Shown here piece by piece: positions 9,507 to 16,438 of a stretch of 64,000 nucleotides of DNA (positions within the stretch are counted from its first letter, which is position 1; each line of letters opens with the position of its first letter). The position numbers and the translations under genes were made by a program. This DNA comes from an uncultured Duncaniella sp. (GTDB lineage: Bacteria > Bacteroidota > Bacteroidia > Bacteroidales > Muribaculaceae). Location of the stretch: assembly GCA_910584825.1 (NCBI GenBank), contig CAJUCI010000004.1:62001-126000 (forward strand), in the 5' to 3' direction. The notes under the pieces were generated by a model. It was not told the DNA's origin and did not search any database. It worked only from the letters and a program-made list of their open reading frames with translations.

Positions 9507-9572
9507 AAAAAAGAGATAAGCGATTTATACGACCACGCAGGTCTCAGAGTATAAATCGCTTATCTCTTTTTT
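9507..9572 (+). terminator. Terminator with 23-base perfect arms behind the MCE gene
   Basis: Arms 9507-9529 and 9550-9572 are perfect reverse complements starting AAAAAAGAGATAAGCGATTT. A wider, slightly bulged pairing (CATAAGAGATA with TATCTTATG) continues outside. The right arm ends in TTTTTT. The build resembles the hairpins at 1091-1161 and 14891-14964. Confidence 0.8.
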
Positions 9573-9627
9573 GTATCTTATGTATTCACCTCTTGAATGA
9601 GGCCGGAACTACCTTACGTATGGGCAC

Positions 9628-9663
9628 AAAAAAAGCCGCAACACTTTTCACAAAGGACTACGG
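9628..9663 (-). terminator. Terminator of the thioredoxin-VKOR-small peptide operon
   Basis: On the minus strand GCCGTAGT pairs, allowing G-U pairs, with TGTTGCGGC and is followed by seven T. It lies about 100 bases past the stop of the 51-residue gene, which supports that gene being the last of the operon. Confidence 0.6.
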
Positions 9664-9757
9664 CCCATTACCTAAATATTATATTCTATTGCTATTTTTA
9701 GAATGCTGGTACAAAATTAGCAAATTGTACGCAAAACCGTATCGTTATTAAAGGTTT

Positions 9758-9913
9758 TTAACTTAATTTTGAGTTTTTAGCCATCTTCTCCAACAGTTCA
9801 GGGGTAAGCACGGTGTGCCTGTCAGAGAATCGGTATTTATTGAGCTGAGCCGCTGTCAGCACGCATGCCCCGGCGATGTCGGGACGCTGTATAGTCTTAA
9901 CCTTTTTCATCAT
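9758..9913 (-). CDS. Unrecognised 51-residue protein, translationally coupled to VKOR gene
   Basis: A small gene found by reading the minus strand past the VKOR stop. Its ATG overlaps that stop in an ATGA at 9910-9913, the usual sign of translational coupling. The product begins MMKKVKTIQRPDIAGACVLT and ends NSKLS. It is basic at both ends, has one Cys (residue 17), no signal peptide and no membrane segment. The basic N-terminus followed by an LTAAQLNKYRF and LTPELLEKM pattern is loosely like the leader part of Bacteroidales peptide precursors, but there is no Gly-Gly cleavage site, so I do not assign a family. Position in an operon of thiol-disulphide proteins suggests a substrate, partner or regulator of VKOR. 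Confidence 0.6.
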   Translation of the reverse strand: MMKKVKTIQRPDIAGACVLTAAQLNKYRFSDRHTVLTPELLEKMAKNSKLS

Positions 9914-10911
9914 CGTGCGTTGTTTTCAAATTTCGGAAGTATCCTGTTAAGTATAAGCAGGACAGTCATGTATGTCACGCCGAGCACAACAGCCTCGATA
10001 CGCAGCGGGAAAATACCCGCGAACCATCCGCCGCCGAGATAGCAGAAGAATAGGCACCATAGCGTGCACTGCACACTGACGCACAGCGTGCACCACACCC
10101 CGGCCTTGAACTTCTGATACCATATGCTCCACACCGTGAACGGCAGACAGCAGGCATTGAACAGTGCCAGGTAACAGGTCCACTGCGGAAATATCAGAAG
10201 TGTCAGCAGGCTCACCGAAAAATAGGTGAACCCGATTTCGCTCCAGCCGAAGAATCCGAGAAACTTCGAGGCTGACGTCTCAAGTATGCTGTCACATCCG
10301 CCCTCCTGCAACACCTTACACACCTCATCGGCCGCACGGTTGTTGATTTTCAGCGACTTCTGCACAAGCAGATATGTGAAATACAATCCCGCAAGGTCAA
10401 AGAGTGTAAGCAGCACCGTCGACACATGCGCATAGATGTGGTTGCTTATAAACAGGTAGGCAAACAGCAGAATGACACCGATTACTATACCGCGGTCGCG
10501 AGCCTTGGCAAGGAATATCAGCCGTCGGTGCATCGAATAGTCCGGCTCGCAGGCATCACACTTTGGGAAGGCGCAGAATGCCACGCCGTTCCAGGCGTCG
10601 ACCCATTCCGCGCGGTCCATCCGTTCCGACACACCCTGCGAAAGATAAGTCACTTCCGAGTCATCAACCGAGGTGACTATGACCATACCGCCGTCAGTGA
10701 CAGCGATAAAGGGTAGCGGGAGCGAGGTGAGTTGCGATTTGTCGGTCAGACTGTAGCCTTGACTCTCCACGCCATACGCCGCAAGCAGTTTCGACAAGCC
10801 GAAGAGCGACTTGAACGGCATACTACCGAACTGCCCCATAGAATAGCCGGGGGTGTAAGGCACCCCCAGCAATTCGATATAGTCGGTGAAAATGTTTCTC
10901 TGATTATCCAT
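9910..10911 (-). CDS. VKOR-family membrane protein with degenerate C39 peptidase-like N-terminal domain
   Basis: A 333-residue protein with two parts. Residues 1-115 resemble the C39 peptidase-like head found on Bacteroidetes VKOR proteins (FKSLFGLSKLLAAYGVE, LPLPFIAV, WVDAWNGVAF). The catalytic Cys and His of true C39 peptidases are not in place, so it is probably a binding module. Residues 140-330 are a vitamin K epoxide reductase domain with several membrane helices, a loop pair C198/C206 and the active-site pair C274-T-L-C277. VKOR enzymes reoxidise a thioredoxin-like partner using quinone, driving disulphide formation outside the membrane. A thioredoxin gene lies 119 bases upstream and the 51-residue gene overlaps its stop. 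Domain calls are good. The biological target is unknown. Confidence 0.8.
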   Translation of the reverse strand: MDNQRNIFTDYIELLGVPYTPGYSMGQFGSMPFKSLFGLSKLLAAYGVESQGYSLTDKSQLTSLPLPFIAVTDGGMVIVTSVDDSEVTYLSQGVSERMDRAEWVDAWNGVAFCAFPKCDACEPDYSMHRRLIFLAKARDRGIVIGVILLFAYLFISNHIYAHVSTVLLTLFDLAGLYFTYLLVQKSLKINNRAADEVCKVLQEGGCDSILETSASKFLGFFGWSEIGFTYFSVSLLTLLIFPQWTCYLALFNACCLPFTVWSIWYQKFKAGVWCTLCVSVQCTLWCLFFCYLGGGWFAGIFPLRIEAVVLGVTYMTVLLILNRILPKFENNAR

Positions 10912-10984
10912 ACGACCGACATTGTATATTACTAATTACCAATTAAATAATTGCTTAACCGGCTTGACGATTGGCTTGATGAAA

Positions 10985-11036
10985 ATTACTAATTGCTAAT
11001 TACTAATTACTAATTACTAATTACTAATTGTTAATT
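10985..11036. repeat. Tandem ATTACTA heptad repeat
   Basis: About seven copies of a 7-base unit (ATTACTA, some with ATTGCTA or ATTGTTA variants) fill most of the gap between the VKOR and thioredoxin genes. No gene or promoter box is seen in it. Such short AT-rich arrays vary in copy number. Confidence 0.7.
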
Positions 11037-11360
11037 GATACAGCCTTCAACCTTGCTGAGGAGCACTTCGCCGTCCACCTCGCCGGTGTGACGCCACATC
11101 TCCTCACCATTCTTATAGACGATGAAAGTAGGCACGGAGCGCACCGAAGCCTCATCAGATTCTGTATCGTTCTTGTCAATATCAAGCTGCACCACAGGAG
11201 CACGCCCGTCAAGCAATTCCTTGACCTGTTCGACCACAGGCATCATAGCCTGGCAGTGAGGGCACCACGTGGCGAAAAACTCTACAAGCATCACAGGGTC
11301 AGTGTTGATTAATTCCTTATAAGTCATAACAGTGTAATTTTTAAAAGTTGAATTTATCAC
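11031..11360 (-). CDS. Thioredoxin-fold protein with CPHC active site
   Basis: A 109-residue single-domain thioredoxin without a signal peptide. The active site is WCPHC (C33-P-H-C36) rather than the WCGPC of ordinary thioredoxins. CPHC is the DsbA dipeptide and usually makes the disulphide more oxidising. The cis-proline loop is present (VRSVPTFIVY). Translation may start at Met1 (11360) or Met12 (11327), because residues 1-11 are not part of the fold. It is the first gene of the operon with the VKOR protein. No classic TAnnTTTG box is seen upstream. It is probably a reductase or oxidase partner in the same thiol pathway. Without export it would work in the cytosol, which is odd for a VKOR partner. 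Confidence 0.85.
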   Translation of the reverse strand: MINSTFKNYTVMTYKELINTDPVMLVEFFATWCPHCQAMMPVVEQVKELLDGRAPVVQLDIDKNDTESDEASVRSVPTFIVYKNGEEMWRHTGEVDGEVLLSKVEGCIN

Positions 11361-11525
11361 AATAACACATCGAGGCGTTTGATGGTTTTACCCTCACTCG
11401 TCCCACAAGCCCCTCTACAACATTTTTTCACTGCTTTTCACACAAATACAGCCATATTTTTGCATCTTGGGGCAACACCCTCTCCATCTCAGCAGGCATC
11501 CGCCTGCATCTGGTTAATTGAAACG

Positions 11526-11636
11526 GTAGGAGCGACGGCTTTAGCCGTCGATATGTAACAACGTATCAATCAAAAGCTCACGGTTTTAAAGTTACTCAAG
11601 CTGCATCATATCGACGGCTGAAGCCGTCGCTCCTAC
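11526..11636. repeat. REP-like pair of inverted palindromic units
   Basis: Unit 1 (11526-11555) begins GTAGGAGCGACGGC and is itself a hairpin (GACGGC/GCCGTC). Unit 2 (11607-11636) is its reverse complement with 29 of 30 bases identical. The spacer of 51 bases is unrelated. This is the layout of REP doublets mobilised by RAYT-type transposases. No transposase is present in the window. Confidence 0.7.
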
Positions 11637-11709
11637 AGTCCTGCAATGCCCTCACTCTTACAGTTCTGTGGCATCCTCAGCCATTTTCCGTCAAATCTTA
11701 CCTTCGGGG

Positions 11710-11740
11710 TTGTGAAAGTGGGGAATAAGTAGTAATTTTG
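11710..11740 (+). promoter_or_regulatory. Promoter of the rfbD-rfbB operon
   Basis: TTGTG (11710-11714), an 18-base spacer and TAATTTTG (11733-11740) fit the Bacteroidetes promoter. The predicted start near 11746 leaves a 28-base leader before the rfbD ATG. Confidence 0.65.
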
Positions 11741-11773
11741 TAGCCTATATATATTTGCATACCAATCAGGCTG

Positions 11774-12646
11774 ATGAATATTCTCGTTACAGGAGCTGAC
11801 GGGCAGCTGGGCCAATGCCTACGCGAGTGTGTGGACCGCAGTTCCAAAGACCGATACATTTTCACCGACATCAACGACCTCGACATCTGTGATGCCGGGG
11901 CAGTGGCCGATGCCGTGAAACGAAATGAGGCTGACGTGATAATCAACTGCGCCGCCTACACCAACGTTGACCGCGCCGAGGATGATGCCGAGAAGGCCGA
12001 ACTGCTCAACGCCACCGCTGTCGGCTCTCTCGCAGACGCCGCCGCATCGCGCGAGGCGACACTCATACACTTCTCCACCGACTACGTGTTCGGAGGCGTA
12101 CCTGGCAACACCCCCATCACCGAGGACATAGCCCCCTGCCCCATCGGCGTGTATGGAGTGACCAAACTCCACGGCGAAGAGGCTATTAAGCGTTCGGGAG
12201 CTAAAGCCGTAATCATACGCACAGCCTGGCTCTACAGCGAGTATGGGCGCAACTTCGTCAAGACCATGCTCGAACTGACCGCCACACGCCCCGAGCTAAA
12301 CGTGGTGTTTGACCAGGCCGGTTCGCCGACCTATGCCCGCGACCTCGCCTCGGCAATCGTGAAAATCGTGGAGCAGCGGCTGTACGAAGGCAACGAAGGC
12401 ACATACCACTACTCCAACGAGGGGGTATGCTCATGGTATGACTTCACTAAAAGCATCGCCGCGCTGTCAGGCCACGACAGATGCCGCATCCGTCCCTGCC
12501 GCTCGTGGGAGTTCCCCTCCAAGGTGACACGCCCGCCCTACAGCGTGTTTGACAAGAATAAAATAAAATCCACATTCGGTCTTGAGATACCCTACTGGCA
12601 GGACTCGCTGGCCGAATGTATCAACGCTCTAACCCATAAGTCATGA
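11774..12646 (+). CDS. rfbD: dTDP-4-dehydrorhamnose reductase
   Basis: A 290-residue cytosolic short-chain dehydrogenase that reduces dTDP-4-keto-L-rhamnose with NAD(P)H, the last step to dTDP-L-rhamnose. The Rossmann motif GADGQLG is at the N-terminus, and the catalytic region has HFSTDYVFGG and YGVTKLHGE (Tyr and Lys). Length is normal for the family. Its stop overlaps the start of rfbB in an ATGA, so the two are translated together. rfbA and rfbC are not adjacent here and must lie elsewhere if the pathway is complete. The product feeds capsule or lipopolysaccharide synthesis. Confidence 0.93.
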   Translation: MNILVTGADGQLGQCLRECVDRSSKDRYIFTDINDLDICDAGAVADAVKRNEADVIINCAAYTNVDRAEDDAEKAELLNATAVGSLADAAASREATLIHFSTDYVFGGVPGNTPITEDIAPCPIGVYGVTKLHGEEAIKRSGAKAVIIRTAWLYSEYGRNFVKTMLELTATRPELNVVFDQAGSPTYARDLASAIVKIVEQRLYEGNEGTYHYSNEGVCSWYDFTKSIAALSGHDRCRIRPCRSWEFPSKVTRPPYSVFDKNKIKSTFGLEIPYWQDSLAECINALTHKS

Positions 12647-13713
12647 GTGTACGCAACATAATCGTAACCGGGGGCGCAGGCTTCATCGGCAACCACGTAG
12701 TCAGGCTGTTTGTCAACAAATATCCCGACTACCGCATCATCAACGTCGACAAGCTCACCTATGCCGGAAATCTCGCCAACCTCAGCGACATCGAGGGACG
12801 TCCCAACTACACCTTTGTCCGCGCCGACATCTGCGACTTTGACCGCATGCTCGCGCTGATGAAGGAATATGAGGTGGACGGCATAATCCACCTTGCCGCC
12901 GAGAGCCACGTCGACCGCTCCATCAAAGACCCCTTCACCTTTGCCCGCACCAATGTGCTCGGCACACTCTCGCTACTCCAGGCCGCCAGGATATATTGGG
13001 AGAGCCGCCCCGAGGGATATGAGGGCAAGCGGTTTCACCACGTGTCGACCGACGAGGTTTACGGCGCACTTGAGATGAACGGCGAATTTTTCCTCGAGAC
13101 CACCAAATACAATCCCCACTCCCCCTACAGCGCATCGAAAGCATCGAGCGACCATTTCGTCCGCGCCTTCCACGACACTTACGGGATGCCCACGGTCGTG
13201 ACCAACTGCTCCAACAACTACGGGCCTTACCAGTTCCCCGAAAAGCTCATTCCGCTTTTCATCAACAACATACGCCACGGCAAACCGCTCCCCGTCTACG
13301 GCAAGGGCGAGAACGTGCGTGACTGGCTCTATGTTGAGGACCACGCTCGCGCCATCGACACAGTATTTCATCTCGGCAAGACCGCCGACACATACAACAT
13401 CGGCGGATTCAACGAGTGGCGCAACATCGACCTCATCAAGGTGGTCATCCGCACCGTCGACCGTCTGCTCGGCCGTCCCGAAGGTCACAGCGACCACCTC
13501 ATCACCTATGTCACCGACCGCGCCGGTCACGACCTGCGCTACGCCATCGACTCTACCAAGCTCAAAAACGAACTGGGCTGGGAGCCGTCACTGCAGTTTG
13601 AGGAGGGTATCGAGCGCACCGTGCGGTGGTATCTCGACCATCAGCAGTGGCTCGACGACATCACATCTGGCGAATACGAAAAGTATTACGAATCGATGTA
13701 TTCCAATAGGTAA
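12643..13713 (+). CDS. rfbB: dTDP-glucose 4,6-dehydratase
   Basis: A 356-residue enzyme that turns dTDP-glucose into dTDP-4-keto-6-deoxyglucose in the cytosol. It shows the NAD motif GGAGFIGNHVV, the HLAAESHVDRSI block, HVSTDEVYG and the catalytic YSASKASSDH (Tyr, Lys). The late motif NNYGPYQFPEKLIP is typical of RmlB. The start overlaps rfbD by four bases. Gmd follows after 78 bases in the same direction, so three sugar-nucleotide genes stand in one line. Confidence 0.95.
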   Translation: MSVRNIIVTGGAGFIGNHVVRLFVNKYPDYRIINVDKLTYAGNLANLSDIEGRPNYTFVRADICDFDRMLALMKEYEVDGIIHLAAESHVDRSIKDPFTFARTNVLGTLSLLQAARIYWESRPEGYEGKRFHHVSTDEVYGALEMNGEFFLETTKYNPHSPYSASKASSDHFVRAFHDTYGMPTVVTNCSNNYGPYQFPEKLIPLFINNIRHGKPLPVYGKGENVRDWLYVEDHARAIDTVFHLGKTADTYNIGGFNEWRNIDLIKVVIRTVDRLLGRPEGHSDHLITYVTDRAGHDLRYAIDSTKLKNELGWEPSLQFEEGIERTVRWYLDHQQWLDDITSGEYEKYYESMYSNR

Positions 13714-13791
13714 AAAAAGACACGAATTATTCACGAAGTATAACTATTCAACAACGACTAATTAACTTAACTATATTTTATTAACATTTCA

Positions 13792-14883
13792 ATGAAGACA
13801 GCATTAATAACAGGTATCACCGGTCAGGATGGTTCATTTCTCGCCGAATTCCTATTAGAAAAAGGTTATGACGTACACGGCACAATCCGCCGTTCGAGCG
13901 TTGACTTCCGCGAGCGCATCGCACATCTCGAAGGACACCCCAACTTCCACCTTCACTACGCCGACCTCGGCGACTCCATGTCGCTCCTCCAGGTAATCGG
14001 CAAGGTGCGCCCCGACGAAATCTATAACCTTGCTGCCCAGAGCCACGTTCAGGTATCATTCGATGCCCCCGAGTTCACCGCTGACGTTGACGCTACCGGC
14101 GTTCTCCGCATCCTCGAAGCCGTGCGCCAGTGCGGCCTCGCTGACACCTGCCGTATCTATCAGGCTTCCACCTCCGAGCTTTACGGCAAGGTGGAGGAAG
14201 TTCCGCAGAACGAAAACACCCCCTTCCACCCCTACTCCCCCTACGCCGTGGCCAAGCTCTACGGTTTCTGGATTGTGAAGGAATATCGTGAGGCTTACAA
14301 CATGTACTGCTGCTCAGGCATCCTCTTCAACCACGAGTCAGAGCGTCGCGGCGAGACATTCGTCACCCGTAAAATCACCCTCGCAGCCGCCCGCATCGCA
14401 CAGGGCAAGCAGGAGAAGCTCTACCTCGGTAACCTTTCGAGCCTCCGCGACTGGGGCTATGCCAAGGACTACGTAGAGTGCATGTGGCTCATCCTCCAGC
14501 AGGCCAAGCCCGAGGACTACGTAATCGCCACCGGCGAGCAGCACTCCGTGCGCGAGTTCTGCCAGCTCGCCTTCCGCCGCGCCGGCATCGAGCTGCGCTT
14601 TGAGGGCGAAGGTGCTGACGAGAAGGGCATTGACACAGCCACCGGCAAAGTGGTCATCGAGGTGTCGCCCGACTTCTACCGTCCCACCGACGTTGTAAAC
14701 CTCTGGGGCGACCCCACCAAGGCCAAGGGCAAACTCGGCTGGGACCCCTCGAAGAAGACATCGTTTGAGGAGCTTGTCAATCTCATGGTCGACGCCGACA
14801 TGGCCAAGGTAGCCATCGAGCGTGCCGGCGAGCAGGTACGCACCAACCTCGCCGAATACCTTGAGAAGGGCATCGTGAAGTAA
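13792..14883 (+). CDS. gmd: GDP-mannose 4,6-dehydratase
   Basis: A 363-residue enzyme that makes GDP-4-keto-6-deoxymannose from GDP-mannose, the first step of de novo GDP-L-fucose. The N-terminus has TGITGQDGSFLAEFLLEKGY. The region STSELYGKVEEVPQ and the catalytic YSPYAVAKLYG are intact, as is the FNHESERRGETFVTRKIT block characteristic of Gmd. Fcl (GDP-fucose synthase), its usual partner, is not in this window. On the other strand just downstream lies the fucose salvage gene fkp, so both routes to GDP-fucose converge at this locus. A very strong hairpin follows. Confidence 0.95.
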   Translation: MKTALITGITGQDGSFLAEFLLEKGYDVHGTIRRSSVDFRERIAHLEGHPNFHLHYADLGDSMSLLQVIGKVRPDEIYNLAAQSHVQVSFDAPEFTADVDATGVLRILEAVRQCGLADTCRIYQASTSELYGKVEEVPQNENTPFHPYSPYAVAKLYGFWIVKEYREAYNMYCCSGILFNHESERRGETFVTRKITLAAARIAQGKQEKLYLGNLSSLRDWGYAKDYVECMWLILQQAKPEDYVIATGEQHSVREFCQLAFRRAGIELRFEGEGADEKGIDTATGKVVIEVSPDFYRPTDVVNLWGDPTKAKGKLGWDPSKKTSFEELVNLMVDADMAKVAIERAGEQVRTNLAEYLEKGIVK

Positions 14884-14890
14884 TCCCGCC

Positions 14891-14964
14891 AAACGGACAA
14901 AAGAGACAAAAGCGACATCAGAATAATATATTTCTTATGTCGCTTTTGTCTCTTTTGTCCGTTT
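14891..14964. terminator. Terminator with 28-base perfect arms between gmd and the AGCS gene
   Basis: Arms 14891-14918 and 14937-14964 are perfect reverse complements (inner end AAAAGCGACAT). The loop is 18 bases. T-rich tracts occur within the arms on both strands, so it can serve both convergent units. It is the longest of the hairpins in this window. Confidence 0.8.
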
Positions 14965-14986
14965 GTCCCTTTCTTGGATATTGACT

Positions 14987-16426
14987 TTATTCTTTCCAGC
15001 AGTCGGTCTCGGACTCTATCTCGGGGATGGTCGATGCGGTGTAGACGGGGTCCTTGCCTTGCGAACGCTGACGGTTGTAGTCCTTGAGCAGCATCACGGC
15101 ATATTTTCCGAGCATGAAAATGGCGGCGAGGTTGCAGAGCGTCATCAGGGCCATCGTGATGTCGGCAAATCCCCACACGATGTCGAGTGATGTAATCGCC
15201 CCTACATATACTATACCGCCCACAAGCAGTCGGTAAACGTTGACCGCCTTGTCGCTGTTGCGTATAAACCGTATATTGGTCTCGCCGTAATAATAGTTGG
15301 CGATAATGCTTGTGAATGCGAAAAAGAATATCGCCACGCACACGAATATCGACCCGTACTGATGCCCTCCGCCCAATTCGCTGTCAATGGCGCGCTGCGT
15401 CAGCACTATGCCGTCATGCCCGTCTGCATACACCCCGCTGCACAGTATGATAAACGCTGTGGCCGTGCATACGAGCAGAGTGTCGGTGTACACGCCGAGG
15501 GCCTGTATCAATCCCTGCTTCACGGGATGTGTAACCGAGGCCGTAGCCGCCGCGTTTGGCGTGGAGCCTTCGCCGGCCTCGTTGCTGAAAAGTCCGCGCT
15601 TCACACCCATAATCATGGCTGAGCCTACGGTGCCGCCAAGTGCCGAGTCAAAGCCGAAAGCATTATTCACTATCAGGCCGAATATCTCGGGAATGCGCGT
15701 GATGTTCATGCACACTATCACGAGAGCCAGCAATATGTAGGCAATGGCCATGACAGGCACGACGAGTTCGCTGAAACGCGACACCCTCTGCACGCCACCC
15801 CATATTATCACAAGCGTCATGACTGCGAGCAGCACGGCCATCCACTCGCGCGGAAATCCGAAACATGCGTCAAAAGCCTGCGATATGGTGTTGGACTGCA
15901 CGGAATTGAATGCAAATCCGAATGTCAGCGTAATGAGCACGGCAAACGTCACGGCCCACCAACGTTTGTGCAGACCTTTCTGAATATAGTAAGCCGGACC
16001 GCCCATAAACGACTTCTCACCCTTGACCTTGAAGAGCTGTGCGAGGGTCGACTCGACAAACGCGCTCGATGCGCCCAAGAGTGCTATGAGCCACATCCAG
16101 AACACCGCGCCCGGTCCGCCGAGGGCTATCGCCGTGGCCACACCGGCCATATTGCCGGTGCCCACACGCGAGGCTATCGACAGTGCAAATGCCTGAAACG
16201 AGCTGATGGTGCCGTGGGCCGGGCGGTCGTCCGCACGGTCGTCGTCATAGCGTTTGCCCGACTTGAGCAACAGCCGCAACATCTCTCCTGCCATTCTGAA
16301 CTGCACGCCGCGCGTGGTCACGGTGAAGAACAGCGCGGCGGCGAGCAGCACCGTCACCATGACGTAATCGGTGAGCACACCGCTCACCAACCCCACGACC
16401 TCCTGAACCGAAGATTGTAACGACAT
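14987..16426 (-). CDS. Alanine/glycine:cation symporter family protein (AGCS)
   Basis: A 479-residue inner-membrane transporter with about eleven hydrophobic segments. The family signature is seen in GTGNMAGVATAIALGGPGAVFWMW (read here in parts: SRVGTGNMAG and GGPGAVFWMW), ESTLAQLFKVKG and GLFSNEAGEGSTPNAAATA. AGCS proteins import alanine or glycine with sodium. It is the last gene of the minus-strand operon GH43-fucP-fkp-AGCS, starting 12 bases after the fkp stop. Why an amino-acid symporter travels with fucose genes is unclear. It may simply be co-transcribed. Confidence 0.9.
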   Translation of the reverse strand: MSLQSSVQEVVGLVSGVLTDYVMVTVLLAAALFFTVTTRGVQFRMAGEMLRLLLKSGKRYDDDRADDRPAHGTISSFQAFALSIASRVGTGNMAGVATAIALGGPGAVFWMWLIALLGASSAFVESTLAQLFKVKGEKSFMGGPAYYIQKGLHKRWWAVTFAVLITLTFGFAFNSVQSNTISQAFDACFGFPREWMAVLLAVMTLVIIWGGVQRVSRFSELVVPVMAIAYILLALVIVCMNITRIPEIFGLIVNNAFGFDSALGGTVGSAMIMGVKRGLFSNEAGEGSTPNAAATASVTHPVKQGLIQALGVYTDTLLVCTATAFIILCSGVYADGHDGIVLTQRAIDSELGGGHQYGSIFVCVAIFFFAFTSIIANYYYGETNIRFIRNSDKAVNVYRLLVGGIVYVGAITSLDIVWGFADITMALMTLCNLAAIFMLGKYAVMLLKDYNRQRSQGKDPVYTASTIPEIESETDCWKE

Positions 16427-16438
16427 CAGGCAACAGGT

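Larger units (their letters stand above)
11361..11773. other. Intergenic region with REP-like pair and promoter
   Basis: A 413-base gap between divergent transcription units. It contains the inverted REP-like pair (11526-11636), the rfbD promoter (11710-11740) and an additional TATTTTTG on the plus strand (11455-11462) that could start a long leader. No open reading frame worth calling was seen. Confidence 0.5.

Noticed and set aside
9910..10911. Active C39 peptidase or bacteriocin exporter
   Set aside because: Catalytic Cys and His are missing in the head and there is no ABC ATPase. The membrane part is a VKOR.
11526..11636. Insertion sequence ends
   Set aside because: There is no transposase between the inverted units and only 51 bases separate them, so REP-type repeats fit better.
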